Source: Moniliella sp. 'wahieum'
Taxonomy: Eukaryota; Basidiomycota; Moniliellomycetes; Moniliellales; Moniliellaceae
Assembly: GCA_003971905.1 (NCBI GenBank)
Contig: RSEE01000003.1
Span: 496,001-560,000 of the forward strand
Reading direction: 5' to 3'
Length of the DNA stretch: 64,000 nucleotides
In this document: positions 24,783-36,400 of the stretch, in pieces
Numbering within the stretch: position 1 is the stretch's first letter
Layout of the letters: every line of letters begins with the position of its first letter
Made by a program: the position numbers and the translations under genes
The notes under the pieces: model-generated
Seen by the model: the letters and a program-made list of their open reading frames with translations, nothing else
What the model was told of the DNA's origin: nothing
Database searches by the model: none

Positions 24783-25454
24783 TTGGCTAAATTAGGTACC
24801 GTGGTCCGAAGGGCCATGCGTCGCGCGACAATAGTCGCCCCCCCGCCTAAGTCCAAGACGGCTGACCTAAATAAGGCCACTGAGCTTCCAGTGTCGTTGC
24901 GACGACTCTGTCGGCTCCGTCCCTGTTTCCTTTTCCTTTCTCGGTCGCGCCTGCGACGACAAACCCCGCTTTTGACGTGTCTTCATTTCTACCCCCCTCT
25001 CGTATCCGTTTCCCTTTTGATCTTGCCTGTACCCCTGTGGTTGATGGGGATCCTTTCCCCACCTTCCATTCTCGTCCACCCTTCATTCTCGTCCTTTCCC
25101 GCCTATCCTGTCCGACTCCTTCCCGTTTTCCAGCCAATTGATCCAGTACAGGTAGCCTCCTTTGTTAGCGTGACTTTTCCTCCGACCTCGTCCTCCAGCA
25201 ATCCGTCAGTCCAGTCGCGCGAGCCCTCCTTTGGCCGCGTCGATTTCCAGTATCTATCCAGTCTCAGTCGAGGCAGCGTTTGTCCCCCTCTGCCTGCCCT
25301 TCCGTCCCTAAGTCCCGGAGGCTTCAGACACGTTACTACGGCCCAAGCCGGTGCAGACGCAGCCTTGCCACACGTGCAGCCGCCACCAAATGCCTCTCCT
25401 CGTCCTAGCTCCGCTCGGATTCACCAGCTAGCCCAAGCCCGAAAACTACCGTGA
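24783..25454 (+). CDS. Unrecognised 223-residue open frame, possible first exon or element fragment
   Basis: An open frame of 223 codons starting MAKLGTVVRRAMRR. It is rich in Arg at the N terminus and in Pro/Ser further on. I recognise no domain. The underlying DNA is pyrimidine-rich, which alone favours open frames. It ends beside a good splice donor (GTGAGT at about 25451), so it could be an exon of a gene whose downstream part I cannot see, or the leading part of a decayed mobile element. Doubtful as a real gene. Confidence 0.2.
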   Translation: MAKLGTVVRRAMRRATIVAPPPKSKTADLNKATELPVSLRRLCRLRPCFLFLSRSRLRRQTPLLTCLHFYPPLVSVSLLILPVPLWLMGILSPPSILVHPSFSSFPAYPVRLLPVFQPIDPVQVASFVSVTFPPTSSSSNPSVQSREPSFGRVDFQYLSSLSRGSVCPPLPALPSLSPGGFRHVTTAQAGADAALPHVQPPPNASPRPSSARIHQLAQARKLP

Positions 25455-28077
25455 GTCGACGGCTACCGACTACCGTCGTCTAAGGGATCGTATTACCCCA
25501 AACCCCGGGCGTGCCCCCTGGTGGGGCCCGCCCCGTGACAATACAGGGACATTGGCCAAAGCACGAGCCATCGGGTGGCTCAAGAAACGCATCAATGTCC
25601 TCAACCGTTGCGTTGGCGGTAAACGTGGTAAACGTTGATGTCAACGGCCTCAACCTTCAACGAGTTGGTTGAGCGTTGTTGAGGTTCAACCGATAGCATT
25701 TTGGCTATACCTCGTGATTTCTTCGCCAGCGTTGAAATCGAAATAGCCCAGAAGGGTCCGGTGGTCCCGCGCATCAAACTTCAAGTTGCCACAACGGGCT
25801 ATACACACCAAACAGATCCATGACCGATCACAACCCGAGAAATGGCCTATTCTGGTCTGGAACAATCTCACTGCGCTTGCGACGGAAAGTTTCTACGGCC
25901 TAAAGGCCCGAGGCCTGATGCATGATGCACCTGATGCCCCCAGCGCCTCCGGCCTCTCTTCTCCGTCGGCTCAGCGGCACCAGCGATGGTCGGATGTGCT
26001 ACCAGAGTGCTAAGCGAGAGGCATGCAGAGGGCTGATGTGTACTGGCCACATGGGCAGACACTGTCCCTGTGCTTCCGCACCCCAGTCCTGATGAGCGGT
26101 TGTAGCCATAATAATTAGAAGGCACTGGGGGGATGCTGTTGGGGATGCTGGGTGCCAAGCCACCGGCGTCAGAGTTGCCGAATGGATGTGGTTGGTGGCC
26201 GCAATTGCGCTCAGGCCTCGCTGTGAGGCTTCAAGCTTCAAGCTTCAAGCTCCAGGCTTCGGTCACTGTCACTTTTTGATCTTAGATCGATCCTTCAGAT
26301 CTCAGACCCTACTCCGGGGAGGTCACTCGGTCACCGGTCACGCGTCATGCACGTCATGCATCATCAATCATGCAGTCACTGCAATATGTAACTGGTCACC
26401 TGACCGGTGACCTTTAGCAGCCACCTAGTCACCAGTCAACTAGTCGCCACCGCTGCGTTCTTCGCTCCATGTTTACTCGCAACGAGTGTACCCCGCACAT
26501 TAATCGTTGCGACTGCACCATTAGTTACCTGGTCACCGGTGAGGCCACTCCCCGGCCGGCCCTCTCTGCAGTCAGGAGTCGGAGAGTGCTCTGTGCCGCG
26601 GCGCAATAGTAGTGCCACACGACCAGCACCAGCTCCATGTTCGCGGCGGCCCAACGTTTGCGCGGCTCAGCTGAGCACTCAGTCTGAGTACTCAACTGAG
26701 CGTTCAAACATTCAAGCTGCTCAATGTTCAAGTTCAAGCTTCAAGCTTCAAGGAGCGTTCAAGTACGTTCAAGCTCAACCAACCCTCGAGGGGCCATCGG
26801 TTCAACCGAGAAAATACGGGTGTTGCAAGATGGATTAGGTTTATATTGGGCCTTGTCCTGGGCCAGACGCAAGTGGTGGGCTGCGGGGCGCGGGGGCTGG
26901 CAGCCAGTGGCTAGTGGATGATCGATGATCTCGATGATCTGAGATTGAGATGGAGTGAGAGAGTGCTTTTGCGTGGCAGATGTGGCGTGCACATGCGCCC
27001 CTTGCCTGCAAAAAGCTCTGGTGTGCTCTGGCCCCCCGACAGACACACTGCTGGGTTGCGCCACCTGCAAGGCTGCAGCTTGGGGTCTGGCGCTGGGCTA
27101 GCCTAGGCTAAAGCTGAAATCCCAGCGTGAGAGGTGCGGCCGTCTGACCTGGCGCCTGAGGCCCTGAGCGACTGCGCCAGAGCACATGGCTGTGGCTTCC
27201 CCAATCGTTGATCGGTGCTTTCAGATCTCGCAGATTTCCCACACTCGAGCGATGCATGGTGCGTGATGCAGATGCTCGTGCCACCAGCCAAGCCAGCCAA
27301 GCCAAGGCAACGCAAGGTATGCATGGTGTGTGATCGATCATTGGTCGGTAGTCGCTGCTGCATGCTGGTGCAGGACAACACTGTATTTCCGCGGAGTGGC
27401 AACGCCTGGCAACGCACCACGCGGTGGGCAGCATCATGCATCAGGTATCATGCATCGGCGATCATCGCTCAGCTAGAGCGCGGTGCACCAGGCGTGTCTC
27501 CCTCGGAAGCTGCGCGGGGGCGCAGAGGCTTCTGGAGGCGCAGCCCGGGGGATGTGGTCGCGGGATCGCTGATGGATGTGCCGCGAAGCACGAGGCACGA
27601 TGGGTGATCTGGGGCTGCGCGAGGGTGTGCGTTGCGCGTTACGGTTACTCGATGCCGGTTGTAGCGCTGTGCGGGCTGCACACTGCGCTGCGGCGCTGCT
27701 GCTGCTGCATGCATGCCGCCTCGCGTTGGCCGCGTTAATACCGCCCGCCCGGCGCCAGTGTCCTGCGCCTTTCATGCTGGCGCGGATTTTGATCGCCCGG
27801 GGGCCGGATGGGTTCCGGCTCAAGTTGAAGCTTGCGGCGTGAAGCGCAGGTTCACGCTGGATTTGATTAGTGGTTCGCCTAGCAGGCCTCACGCAGCCCA
27901 GGCCCAGCCGACGCCAGCGTCTGCTCCCGCCTCCCGTGCGCCCCCACCCTCACCCGCACCTGCACCCCCACCATCCCCATCCCCATCCCCTCTCCTCTCT
28001 CGCCCTGCCCTGCTGTCCTCCATGGACACCCACATCGCCCCCGCCCCGCCCGTCTCGCCCATGTCCCCAGCCGCTCC
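25455..28077. other. Intergenic DNA upstream of the second zinc-finger gene
   Basis: No gene is recognised. Contents: TGATGCA units (about 25917-25935), three TCAAGCT units at 26231-26251, CACCGGTCAC patches (about 26330-26420), TCAAGCTTCAAGG (about 26730-26750), GATCGATGATC (about 26918-26940), and from about 27.0 kb a GC-rich stretch with many overlapping frames on both strands that have no family signature. Confidence 0.5.
26231..26251. repeat. TCAAGCT heptad array
   Basis: Three perfect TCAAGCT units, i.e. AAGCTT palindromes spaced by C (G on the other strand). Confidence 0.9.
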
Positions 28078-30042
28078 ATGCTGCTCGGCGCGCTGGACAC
28101 GAACCACATTCCGCCGCATTTTCTCGCCTCCCCGGCTGATTCGGCGGCCGATGCTCCTTTCCAACCTCACCCCCCTGCCCCGCCCCGCTCCTCCTTGTCG
28201 GCTCCGCGCCCGCCGTGGCTTGTCGCATCGCTCCGCCGTGCCAGCCTGGCTGGTGCAGCGCCAGCACCAGTAGCATCTCCGGCTCCTGGCAGCGACCTTC
28301 CCCCCCCCCTGCTGCTGGCTCTTGTGCCGGTACAGGCGAGCGTCAGTTCGTGTGTAGAGAGTGCAATCGCTCCTTTGCACGGCTCCTCCACCTCCAACGC
28401 CATGAGTACCGCCACGTGGACTACCGTCCCTTCGAGTGCCCTTGCTGCGATAAGACGTTCAGCCGGCACGATTCCCTTGTGCGCCATGCGCGCCTGCACA
28501 AGGACCAGATGCCCGAAGGCAGCCAGGCAGCGGAGATGCTACGCAAACACAAGGGTATGTTCTCCTAGTGCATATACACTTACTGGTTCCGCGGCCAGAT
28601 GAACTAACCATGTGCTCACCCTCCTCTCGACAGCCTGCATGACATGCACCGAAACAGCCAAGTGCGAGAGGTGCGCCAAGTTCGCCGCCGTCCTCAACAG
28701 GCAAAGCTTCTCGCAAGAGCAAATCGGCATCATCAAGGACGGCCGAGTTGACATGCCGCCACAGCTGTCTACAGACGATTCGGTGATGCCCAAGGGCCTT
28801 GTCCCCGGTGAATTCGGCTTCAACTCGGCGCCAACCGTCGCCTCTCGGTCCGCAGAACCACGGTGCTCTTGGCCTAGGACAGAAGCGTGATAGGAACTTG
28901 GTCCGGGTCCCCTCAAATTCCTCTCTCACATCGTCCCGAAGTCAGACCACAACATGGAGTTCGTTATCGCGGGCATCTGTGCCCCCGACGGCTCTTGGTG
29001 TAGACCATGGCCATTCCTTCAGCCCGTCTCCTCACTCGGCCTTCTCGGATGATCCACTGCAATGGCCTCCCAGCCCCGCCCGAGCAGCTGCAGCCTTGTC
29101 TGCCCAAGCACAAGCCACTCACTTGCCCCATCCTGCCTCCCTGGCCCCTGGCCAATCTCATCTCGAGGCACAAACTCAGCAGCCCTTCGGTTCCCTCGAT
29201 GCACTAGCCTCGGCAGAGGCGCAAACACAACTTCAATCGTTTTCGTTTACTCCGGACTCCCCTCCGGCATTAGTATGCCCCGTGGCTCTTTCTCCAGTGA
29301 ACCCGTCTTGCCGAGCCAAATGCCCTGCCCTTCCAGGCCAATCCCCCTGCCATGGGTATGCTTGACCTAGCTACTCTTGCGGAGCAAGGCACTCTGGTCG
29401 ACACATACCTTCAGATGCAAGTACAAATGGCCACGATCAGAAAGTTCATGCACGAAAATATGGTCGCCTACCTCGCACGCCGGTTGCCTCCCATGGCGCT
29501 TGATGGGATGCCGCCGGATTCTCGAAATGAGCCCAGCCACTTCCCTGCACCGCCTCATGGGCAATCTCTTCCCCCCACGCATCCCCCTCAGTCCGACGCT
29601 CGCTGGGGTTATGCTCCCTCTCAAGTGTCCGACGAGTCGGGTACGACAACAACGATGAGCATGCCTCCACCTCGTGCTGAAGCGGGTGACCACCGCGGAC
29701 AACCTGCTGTTGGACGCGTTTCCACGACGTTGGTACCTGAGTTGATCGGTCTTGGTCTGGGAGGAGGGAAGGCCATTTGGCATGGGTTCTTCCCCTGCTC
29801 CGCCTGGTCCCATTTTCCCGAGTGGAAACGATTCCAAGCCTGAACCTTCGCTGCCTGCCCCGACAGACAATGAGTCCAACTCTCTTTCCGACCTATTGGA
29901 GCGAGTGCAAGCCTTCCAATCGGTGTTGGAGGACACTTCGAACTCTCCAGGGAACCAAGAAGAGACCCGTACTGAGGTGGACAACGAACCGACCATGGAC
30001 CCATGCTTGATCCCAACGACGTATACAACCTGGAGGGGCTAA
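28078..30042 (+). CDS. C2H2 zinc-finger transcription factor with a C4 motif
   Basis: A likely nuclear transcription regulator. After a Pro/Ala/Ser-rich N terminus come two C2H2 fingers of the C-x2-C-x12-H-x3-H type: CREC...HEYRH with helix RLLHLQR (about 28346-28410) and CPCC...HARLH with helix RHDSLVR (about 28437-28500). A 79-nt intron (28555-28633, GTATGT...CAG) precedes a four-cysteine motif, CMTCTETAKCERC. The remaining ~450 residues are low complexity (Ser/Pro/Gln) with helical patches such as DLLERVQAFQSVL near the end, typical of an activation region. The frame changes about four times, once at a C8 run at about 28307. The start at 28078 (MLLGAL) is a guess; 28022 (MDTHIA) is an alternative. 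It is paralogous to the gene at 4.2-5.5 kb. Confidence 0.7.
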
Positions 30043-30573
30043 GCTAGCCCTTGCAAGTTTTCGGACACCAGGTAACTGGCATCTGATTGATAGCTAATGC
30101 TGTTTCTTCCCTGTACCGAAACACCAACAGGGTTCATGTTGTTGGCGTTTTTCTTGTTTCCCTTCCTTCTCTTCGCCGTCTTCCTCCCCAACTCTCTCTT
30201 CTACTTCTGCCGTTTGTACGCATTTGGCACATCGGATGGTGCTGATTATACCCTACGCGCGCTACGTCCTTGCCCTCACGCGAGACGGCAAGGACGAAGT
30301 GCATACTCTTCCCCCCAGAGCTCTACTCCGCACGCATGTTATGCGAGGGCCGTCTCTGTGCACCTTGATCTGTAGCCCACCCGCTGCTTCACAGTCGATC
30401 GATCGACTGTGGCGGTCTGTAGGACTGTTGGTCCTCCATCTGTATCATGAAATCCACATTATGCCCCCATTCCCTCTCACACTGCAGGTCTCCATCTTCT
30501 GTTTCACTAACACGTCTTGGGTTTTGGATGTACAAGTTAGAACCCAAGCGGGGGCGAAGGTGCAACCTTTTTG
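30043..30573. other. Convergent 3' region of the zinc-finger gene and mlh1
   Basis: Probably 3' UTR of the plus-strand zinc-finger gene. T-rich stretches and possible splice signals occur (GTAACT at about 30070, AACAG at about 30126-30130). No further gene is seen before the mlh1 stop codon. Confidence 0.5.
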
Positions 30574-33036
30574 TCAGCACCGTTCGAATACACGATACAG
30601 ATCGGCCATCGCCGCCACCTTGAACACGGATGTGGGTTGGACACGGGAGGATGGAAGGTAAGCACCGCGCCGTGCGTGCATTGCGGGGAACCAGACGTGT
30701 TGGATGGCCCACTGACTCATCCCGTCCCCGTCCCCATCCTCTACCTCGCTCGTCTCGGGGGGAACACACGCCCGCCCAATCTCCCGGGCCACGCCAGCGA
30801 GACAGGGCTGCTCCTCGCTCCAGTTCACCGTGGTGGCCAGGCGGATCAGGAGGGAGGCAATGTTAGCAGGTTGGATTCCGTGCCCCGCCACTTGCCTTTG
30901 CCAGTCACCCACGGCGCCGGGGGCAGGGGCAGCAGGGCGGGAAGGGCGTCCAAAGTCCCCTCGGTCCCCTCTGTGGATGGGGTGAGGCGAATGCCGAAGT
31001 ATTCGTCCAAAAGTTCCCTCTGCTCCAACAACTTTTGCACCACTATCTTCGCCATCTGCCTTTGGTCGAGATGGGTAGGGAAGGTGGTATCTCGTGCGAT
31101 TGCCGCGCTCGTCAAGGAAACCAAATCCAAAGGAGGATCAAATGCGACGGTTTCAAATGCACCAAATTGGCGGAGGACAAGTTGGTACCCAAACTCGGCT
31201 CTGTGTCCATTCTGTCAACAATTGCACACAATGAGGGGGGGGGGAGACACGCACATAATCTGAGCATGGTTGATTAGAAAGAGTTCCGTCTTGTGCTGAA
31301 TCAAGCTGAGAGATCGGGTTGGATCGACGATACCGACAAATGTGTGGTGCTGGATAATTTCCGTGAAAGCCTTGTGAGCCAGCTGCCGGACTTCATCTCG
31401 GAGAAAGCTACGGTCGCAAGATCGTTGTCACTTTCTCGGATTTTGGTCCAGCCGATTCGAGGGCGTTTCCGTGGTCCTTCCTGTTCCTCATCGTTGGGTT
31501 CCGAGGAAGGCATGAGCACAGGATCACTCGAAAGTTCTGCCATCGCCCCACTGGCGCTGGATCCCGAACCAGGCTGGGTTCGGAAAAAGCCATCGAGCGT
31601 TTGGGCGTTGGCATCGGTGCGAACCAAATGGCGGGGCTGGGTTTTGTTCGGAGTTCGTTCCATAGTAGGTTCCTCCAGTCCAGGAGGTGGAGCTGGGTAA
31701 AACGGAAAGACCGACTGCGGTTTTGTTCCTCGGGCGGGGACAGCGCGGAGGCGGCATGGGCGGCGACGGCTTCGATCACCGCATCTTCATCAACAAAGTG
31801 GACCGTTTGCTTGGAAGGATGAACATTGACGTCTAGTGCCTCGGCTGGATGGAAAGCGAAACGTAGATCCATGGATGCCCTCCGCGGGGCAGCAGTGGCG
31901 CATACAACGCTTCCAACGCACGCTTGAGTCCGGGGCAATCGACCAGCCGATCGTTGATGAAGCATAGGAACACTGTCTTCTTTCCGGACCAGTTTGCTCC
32001 ACTCATCCATCCTTCCACCGAGAATTGGGGCCCATCGGGTAGGCCTGCTCCACGTAACGGAACCAATTCCCGAGCCACTTGCTTCCCGTACAGGAGCTGG
32101 ATGACGTCGCGGGTGGTGGTGGTAGGACTGGAAGGGGTGCTCAAGTCGACCGAGTTACTCCCCGACTAACCCAGGAAGGAGTAAAGGGGGTTAGTTAGTT
32201 CCAGTTTCCCCACAAAGTAGATAAAGACGTACCCTCTTGCACATCACTCCCACGCCGCGCCCCCCGAATTGGACCGCATATTTGCTTGCCACATCGAGGC
32301 AACGATGGTACTCGTCCGCATCCGAACCGAGAGCACGGCGACGATGGGTTGGTTGTAAAACAAATCCTCAGCCTGGATCGAGGTACCGCCGGTCGCGGCA
32401 GACACTTTGGGTGGCGTTTGGAGATGACCATCAGAGTAGATGGCGCGGTACCCCCACCTGCCTCGGCAGTTTTCGTCATGACAGTGACGCGAGCCGCCGC
32501 GTACGACAGGGACGCAAGCGCCTCCCCACGGAACCCAAACGTGGCCATGTGGGACAAGTCGGCGACACTGCGCAGCTTGGAGGTGGCAAAGCGCTCACAT
32601 AGAAGCGGCAAGTCCGCATGCTGGAGCAAGCGAGCAAGAGGTTAGTCTCGGCGGGGGCGCACACAGAATCGGGATGTTCGTACGTTGATTCCAGAACCGT
32701 TATCTTGAACCTGAAGCATGCGCACTCCTCCTGAGCGAGGGTGATGCGGATCATCGTGGCGCCAGCGTCGAGGGCGTTCTCAAGGAGCTCTTTGAGGGCA
32801 TTGGCAGGCCGCTGCAGAATCTCTCCGGCGGCAATTCGGTTGATGACAGTCGTGTCGAGGCGCTTGATTGGTCGTGCGTTCGCTCGGTCTTGCGGTTCAA
32901 GTGGGCGTGCGGGCGGCGCAGGTGTCTCGATCGATCCGTCGCATAGCCAGACATTCTGAGGACGGAGGGACGCAACGGTGGCGGATGCGGTTCGCCGTGG
33001 CGGCGTGGCCACTGGCCGTCGCATCCAGACTTTCAT
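30574..33036 (-). CDS. mlh1: DNA mismatch repair protein Mlh1 (MutL homologue)
   Basis: Mlh1 pairs with Pms1/Pms2 to couple mismatch recognition to strand removal in the nucleus. The N-terminal GHKL ATPase is clear: [17 protein letters not shown] and [12 protein letters not shown], then DNGSG just before a 63-nt intron (32621-32683), then [12 protein letters not shown] and [13 protein letters not shown] second intron lies at 32166-32232. [20 protein letters not shown] and [16 protein letters not shown] complete the transducer domain. The linker has [14 protein letters not shown], typical of Mlh1. The protein ends LYRVFERC, the conserved Mlh1 C terminus that contributes to the partner's endonuclease site. 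The length of ~775 residues fits the family. The start at 33036 (MKVW) gives about 50 residues before the ATPase domain; MRRPVA (33024) is also possible. Several single-base frame changes occur. Confidence 0.93.
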
Positions 33037-33494
33037 CCCCGAACGCGTCACGGAGACGCGTCACGCTTGACATAGGCGGCCGGTGATCGATGATCGATGA
33101 TCGGTGATCGACCGCAGCTGAGCCTCAGCGCTCAGGCTGAGCGAGCACTGATCGATGATCATCGATCACTGATCAAATTTCAAAACAGGCCGCAACAGGA
33201 AAGCTGTCAGGCTCAGGCTGATCCCCTTTTTGACCATCGCGCAGGACCATTTGCGCCACCGCCAGCTGGGGTGCTGAAATTTCAATGTTACGACATATGG
33301 ACACTGCCCCTGTCCCAAGTTGTTGGCGTTGGCTCTTCCCCTTTTCGCTGTCCCGGCACTGCTCGGCAGATCCGGGACACCATCTCCACCAACCACCCCC
33401 CCCCCAACAAGCAGCATGTCCTTGCCACCACCACATTTTCCCTCCCTCGCTCCCCGAAATTGGCCTGACCGGGACGTAGCACCCTGTCGCATCC
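33037..33494. promoter_or_regulatory. Shared divergent promoter region of mlh1 and tor
   Basis: The 458 bp between two head-to-head genes must hold both promoters. The mlh1-proximal half carries TGATCGA heptads (33084-33111) and an inverted GATCGATGATCATCGATC patch (33151-33172). The tor-proximal half is C/T-rich (CCACCAACCACCCCCCCC at about 33386-33405), as usual for fungal 5' leaders. No clear TATA box is seen. Confidence 0.6.
33084..33111. repeat. TGATCGA heptad array in the mlh1-tor promoter
   Basis: TGATCGA, TGATCGA, TGATCGG, TGATCGA in perfect register, i.e. ATCGAT palindromes spaced by G. Confidence 0.9.
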
Positions 33495-36400
33495 ATGCTG
33501 CCTGCCTTGCCGGCCTCCCCTATGGCCCCAGCACGCTCCACCAGCGCGTCTCTTTGTCTTCTCCGCTCTGATGCAGATGCCTCCGCAGTCAAACACGAGC
33601 ACGCTACCGTCGGTCTCATCTTCGATGCTCTCCAGGATATTAGCGATTCCCGTCGTCAGGATGCCGCCCAGAGGCTGCGAAGTCTTGTCCAGACCATCGT
33701 TGCCTCGTTTGCGGACGAGAATAGCTCCAGAGATGGCTTGTACTCTCAAGAATTCTACTCTATCTTGGCACAGCAGATCCACCGTCTCGGATCATCTGGC
33801 AGCTCTACTCAATCCCGCCTTGGCGCAATGACTGCTGTTTCCAGCATTGCCGACCTGTTGGACACCAGTTTCCTATATCGCCAACTACGTGTCATCCGCA
33901 TCAGTCTTGGAACTCGCAACCGGAGCGTAATCCACGCTGCCAACGCTGCTCTCTGTATGTCCCCTCCTCTTGTATCAAACATAGTATACTAATAATTCGG
34001 ATTCCATCCCCAAGGTCATGTGCTCCTCAAGTTTGATTCTTCTCTAGACGCTGGAAGCATCGTGGACTACATCGGAGGCTGGGCTCTCGAGCGGTTGGAG
34101 GATCCCTTGACGACCAAGTATGATCGTTATGGTGCTGTTCTCGTTATGGGATCACTAGCCAGCATCATGCCGAACCATTCTCACACATTTTTGACTTCCG
34201 CCATCAACAAACTCTGGCCAGCCTTCATTGATTCAACAACCTGGTTGCGAGAAGCCGCCAGTGAGATGCTCGGCCAGTGTCTCCAGGTCCGCACGAGCGA
34301 TTAAACGCCATTACTTTACGCTCGGTGGCACTGCAGTTGCACCGCGCTGCTGAGACGTGGCTAACCGGATCAAGAGACGACACGGTTTTCCCAGCACTCC
34401 ATGGGAGTCTATTGTGCATCAAGACACTTTTCGAAGTTGTCCCCGACTTGATAATGCACAAATACGATTCGACCCTCACCACGGTCTTTTCCTTGACTCA
34501 AATCAAGCACCATCGCTCCATATGGATCACCATCTTTACAGATCTTGTCCCCATTTTTGTCCGTTGTGACAAGGCCTCCTTTGCTGCGTATCATCTGGAT
34601 TATGTGGTGGGTGAATTGGCCGCAGCATTGCATGAAGGCGAGAAACGTGCCGGGCGCTTTCGGATTCGGGCTGAACATGTATTTGACACCTTTTCCGACG
34701 TGGTTCAGGCGGAAGGCTCTCTCATCCGGGACCATATGGTACCTATCATGTTGTGCATCAAAGAGGTTATCCAAACCAAATCCAAGGCGTCGAAGGAGAC
34801 GGTTGACTCGGCCATCAGGACACTCGGATGTATGGCCCAATCCGATAGTGACTATTTGGGTCACATCTGGATGGGCGGCTGCTTGATTGTGTGTTGGACG
34901 TGAGCTGAGCAGGAACTGGGCCGACGCTCTCAACAAAATTGTCGCTTCAGCTCCTTCGATTTTAAACAAGGCTCAAAGCCGTGTGCTCACCAAGGTCTCG
35001 TTGGTTTTAGTAGGGAAACCGTTCCGACCAGTTGGATCTCCTTCGTCTCCCAATGTGGAAGTGGGCAGTACAGCGATGAAAAGCAGGAATTCTTCTCATC
35101 CGTTCGACCCCGGGTTGGTTTGCGCGGCACTATATTCCTTACGAGTATTTGACCTGTCAGGTCATGCTTTGGCAGAGTTTGTGGTACAAGGGGTGCTTCC
35201 ATACCTGAGCAGCGAAAACAATGCTATTCGAGAAGAGGCCATGGAAACTTGTTCGGAAATGTGTGCCAAGATTCCGGCAAAGTCGGGGAACAGCCTACGC
35301 CTTACCGAGATCATCACGACGCCCTCGACAAGATTATGGCCGTCGCGGTCATGGACCCTGAGAATGCTTACGAGTAAAGGCCCTTCAGCAACTAGGTCCC
35401 CAGTTTGACATGTACTTGCTGCAACCAGAGTTTGCCCGTTCAATCCTCATTCTTGTAAACGACCCGAACTTCGCTGTGCGTGTGGAGGCGCTTAAGATCA
35501 TGTCGCGATTGGGTGCCATCAATCCTGGCGCTATTGCCTCAATGACACGCAGTACCCTTGCCCAGCTCCTTACCGAGGCTGAAGTATCTCCACACCCCAC
35601 GAACCAAGAGGAGGCGATCATTATGCTCACCATGATTATCCGAGCTTCTCCTCCGCTTGCACGGCTGTATGTCAACACATCATGCCCGTGATTATGGCCA
35701 AGTTTGACCATCCCGTCTCCCAAGTGGCCTGCAATGCCCTCATCTGTATAGGTGAACTGGCGCGCTTATGTGGAACCGAGCTTGCTCCAAACGCCCGTCC
35801 CTTGATGACGGGAATAGTCCAGAAGATAACCAAGAGAAGAAAGCATGGAGAATTACCGGAACGCAATGCCGCTATCGCTGCCCTCGCCTGGATTGCATCT
35901 AGCACGGGCTCCATGGTGCAGCCTATCACTCAGTATAAGTACCTCTTGGGTGCTTGGGACAAATCCTCAAGGCATCAACTGATACTACAACACCTCGTGA
36001 TATCAGCCGTGCAGTCGGCTTTCTTGGCGCGGTGGATCCCAACCGGTTGAAGGTAAGTCGTCATAGTCAAGGCTACACACAGTCCCCATTGATCCCACTA
36101 ACCTATCATATTCGATACACAGGATGAATTGGAGCTCCCAGACGACGAGTTCGTGATGCCCCCCAACCCCGGCTCCGACTTGGGGATCTTTGATGTTGGG
36201 GTAGTAGATGGATTTGACCATCCAGACTATCTCGAACACGTGGCCGTTTCGTGTTTGCTTCGCATTTGGGACGACATGGCTCTGGCCAACCACCACCGTG
36301 CTGTGGCAGAGACACTGATGCTCATGTTCCGCAGCGGAGGATTAGCCATTTCCAAGCTGAACCAAGTTGTTCCCGCCTTCCTTCTCAAAATCTCTACAGT

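Noticed and set aside
27100-27880. Many overlapping 80-140-residue frames
   Set aside because: Both strands and several frames are open at once, which reflects GC-rich composition; no family motif was seen.
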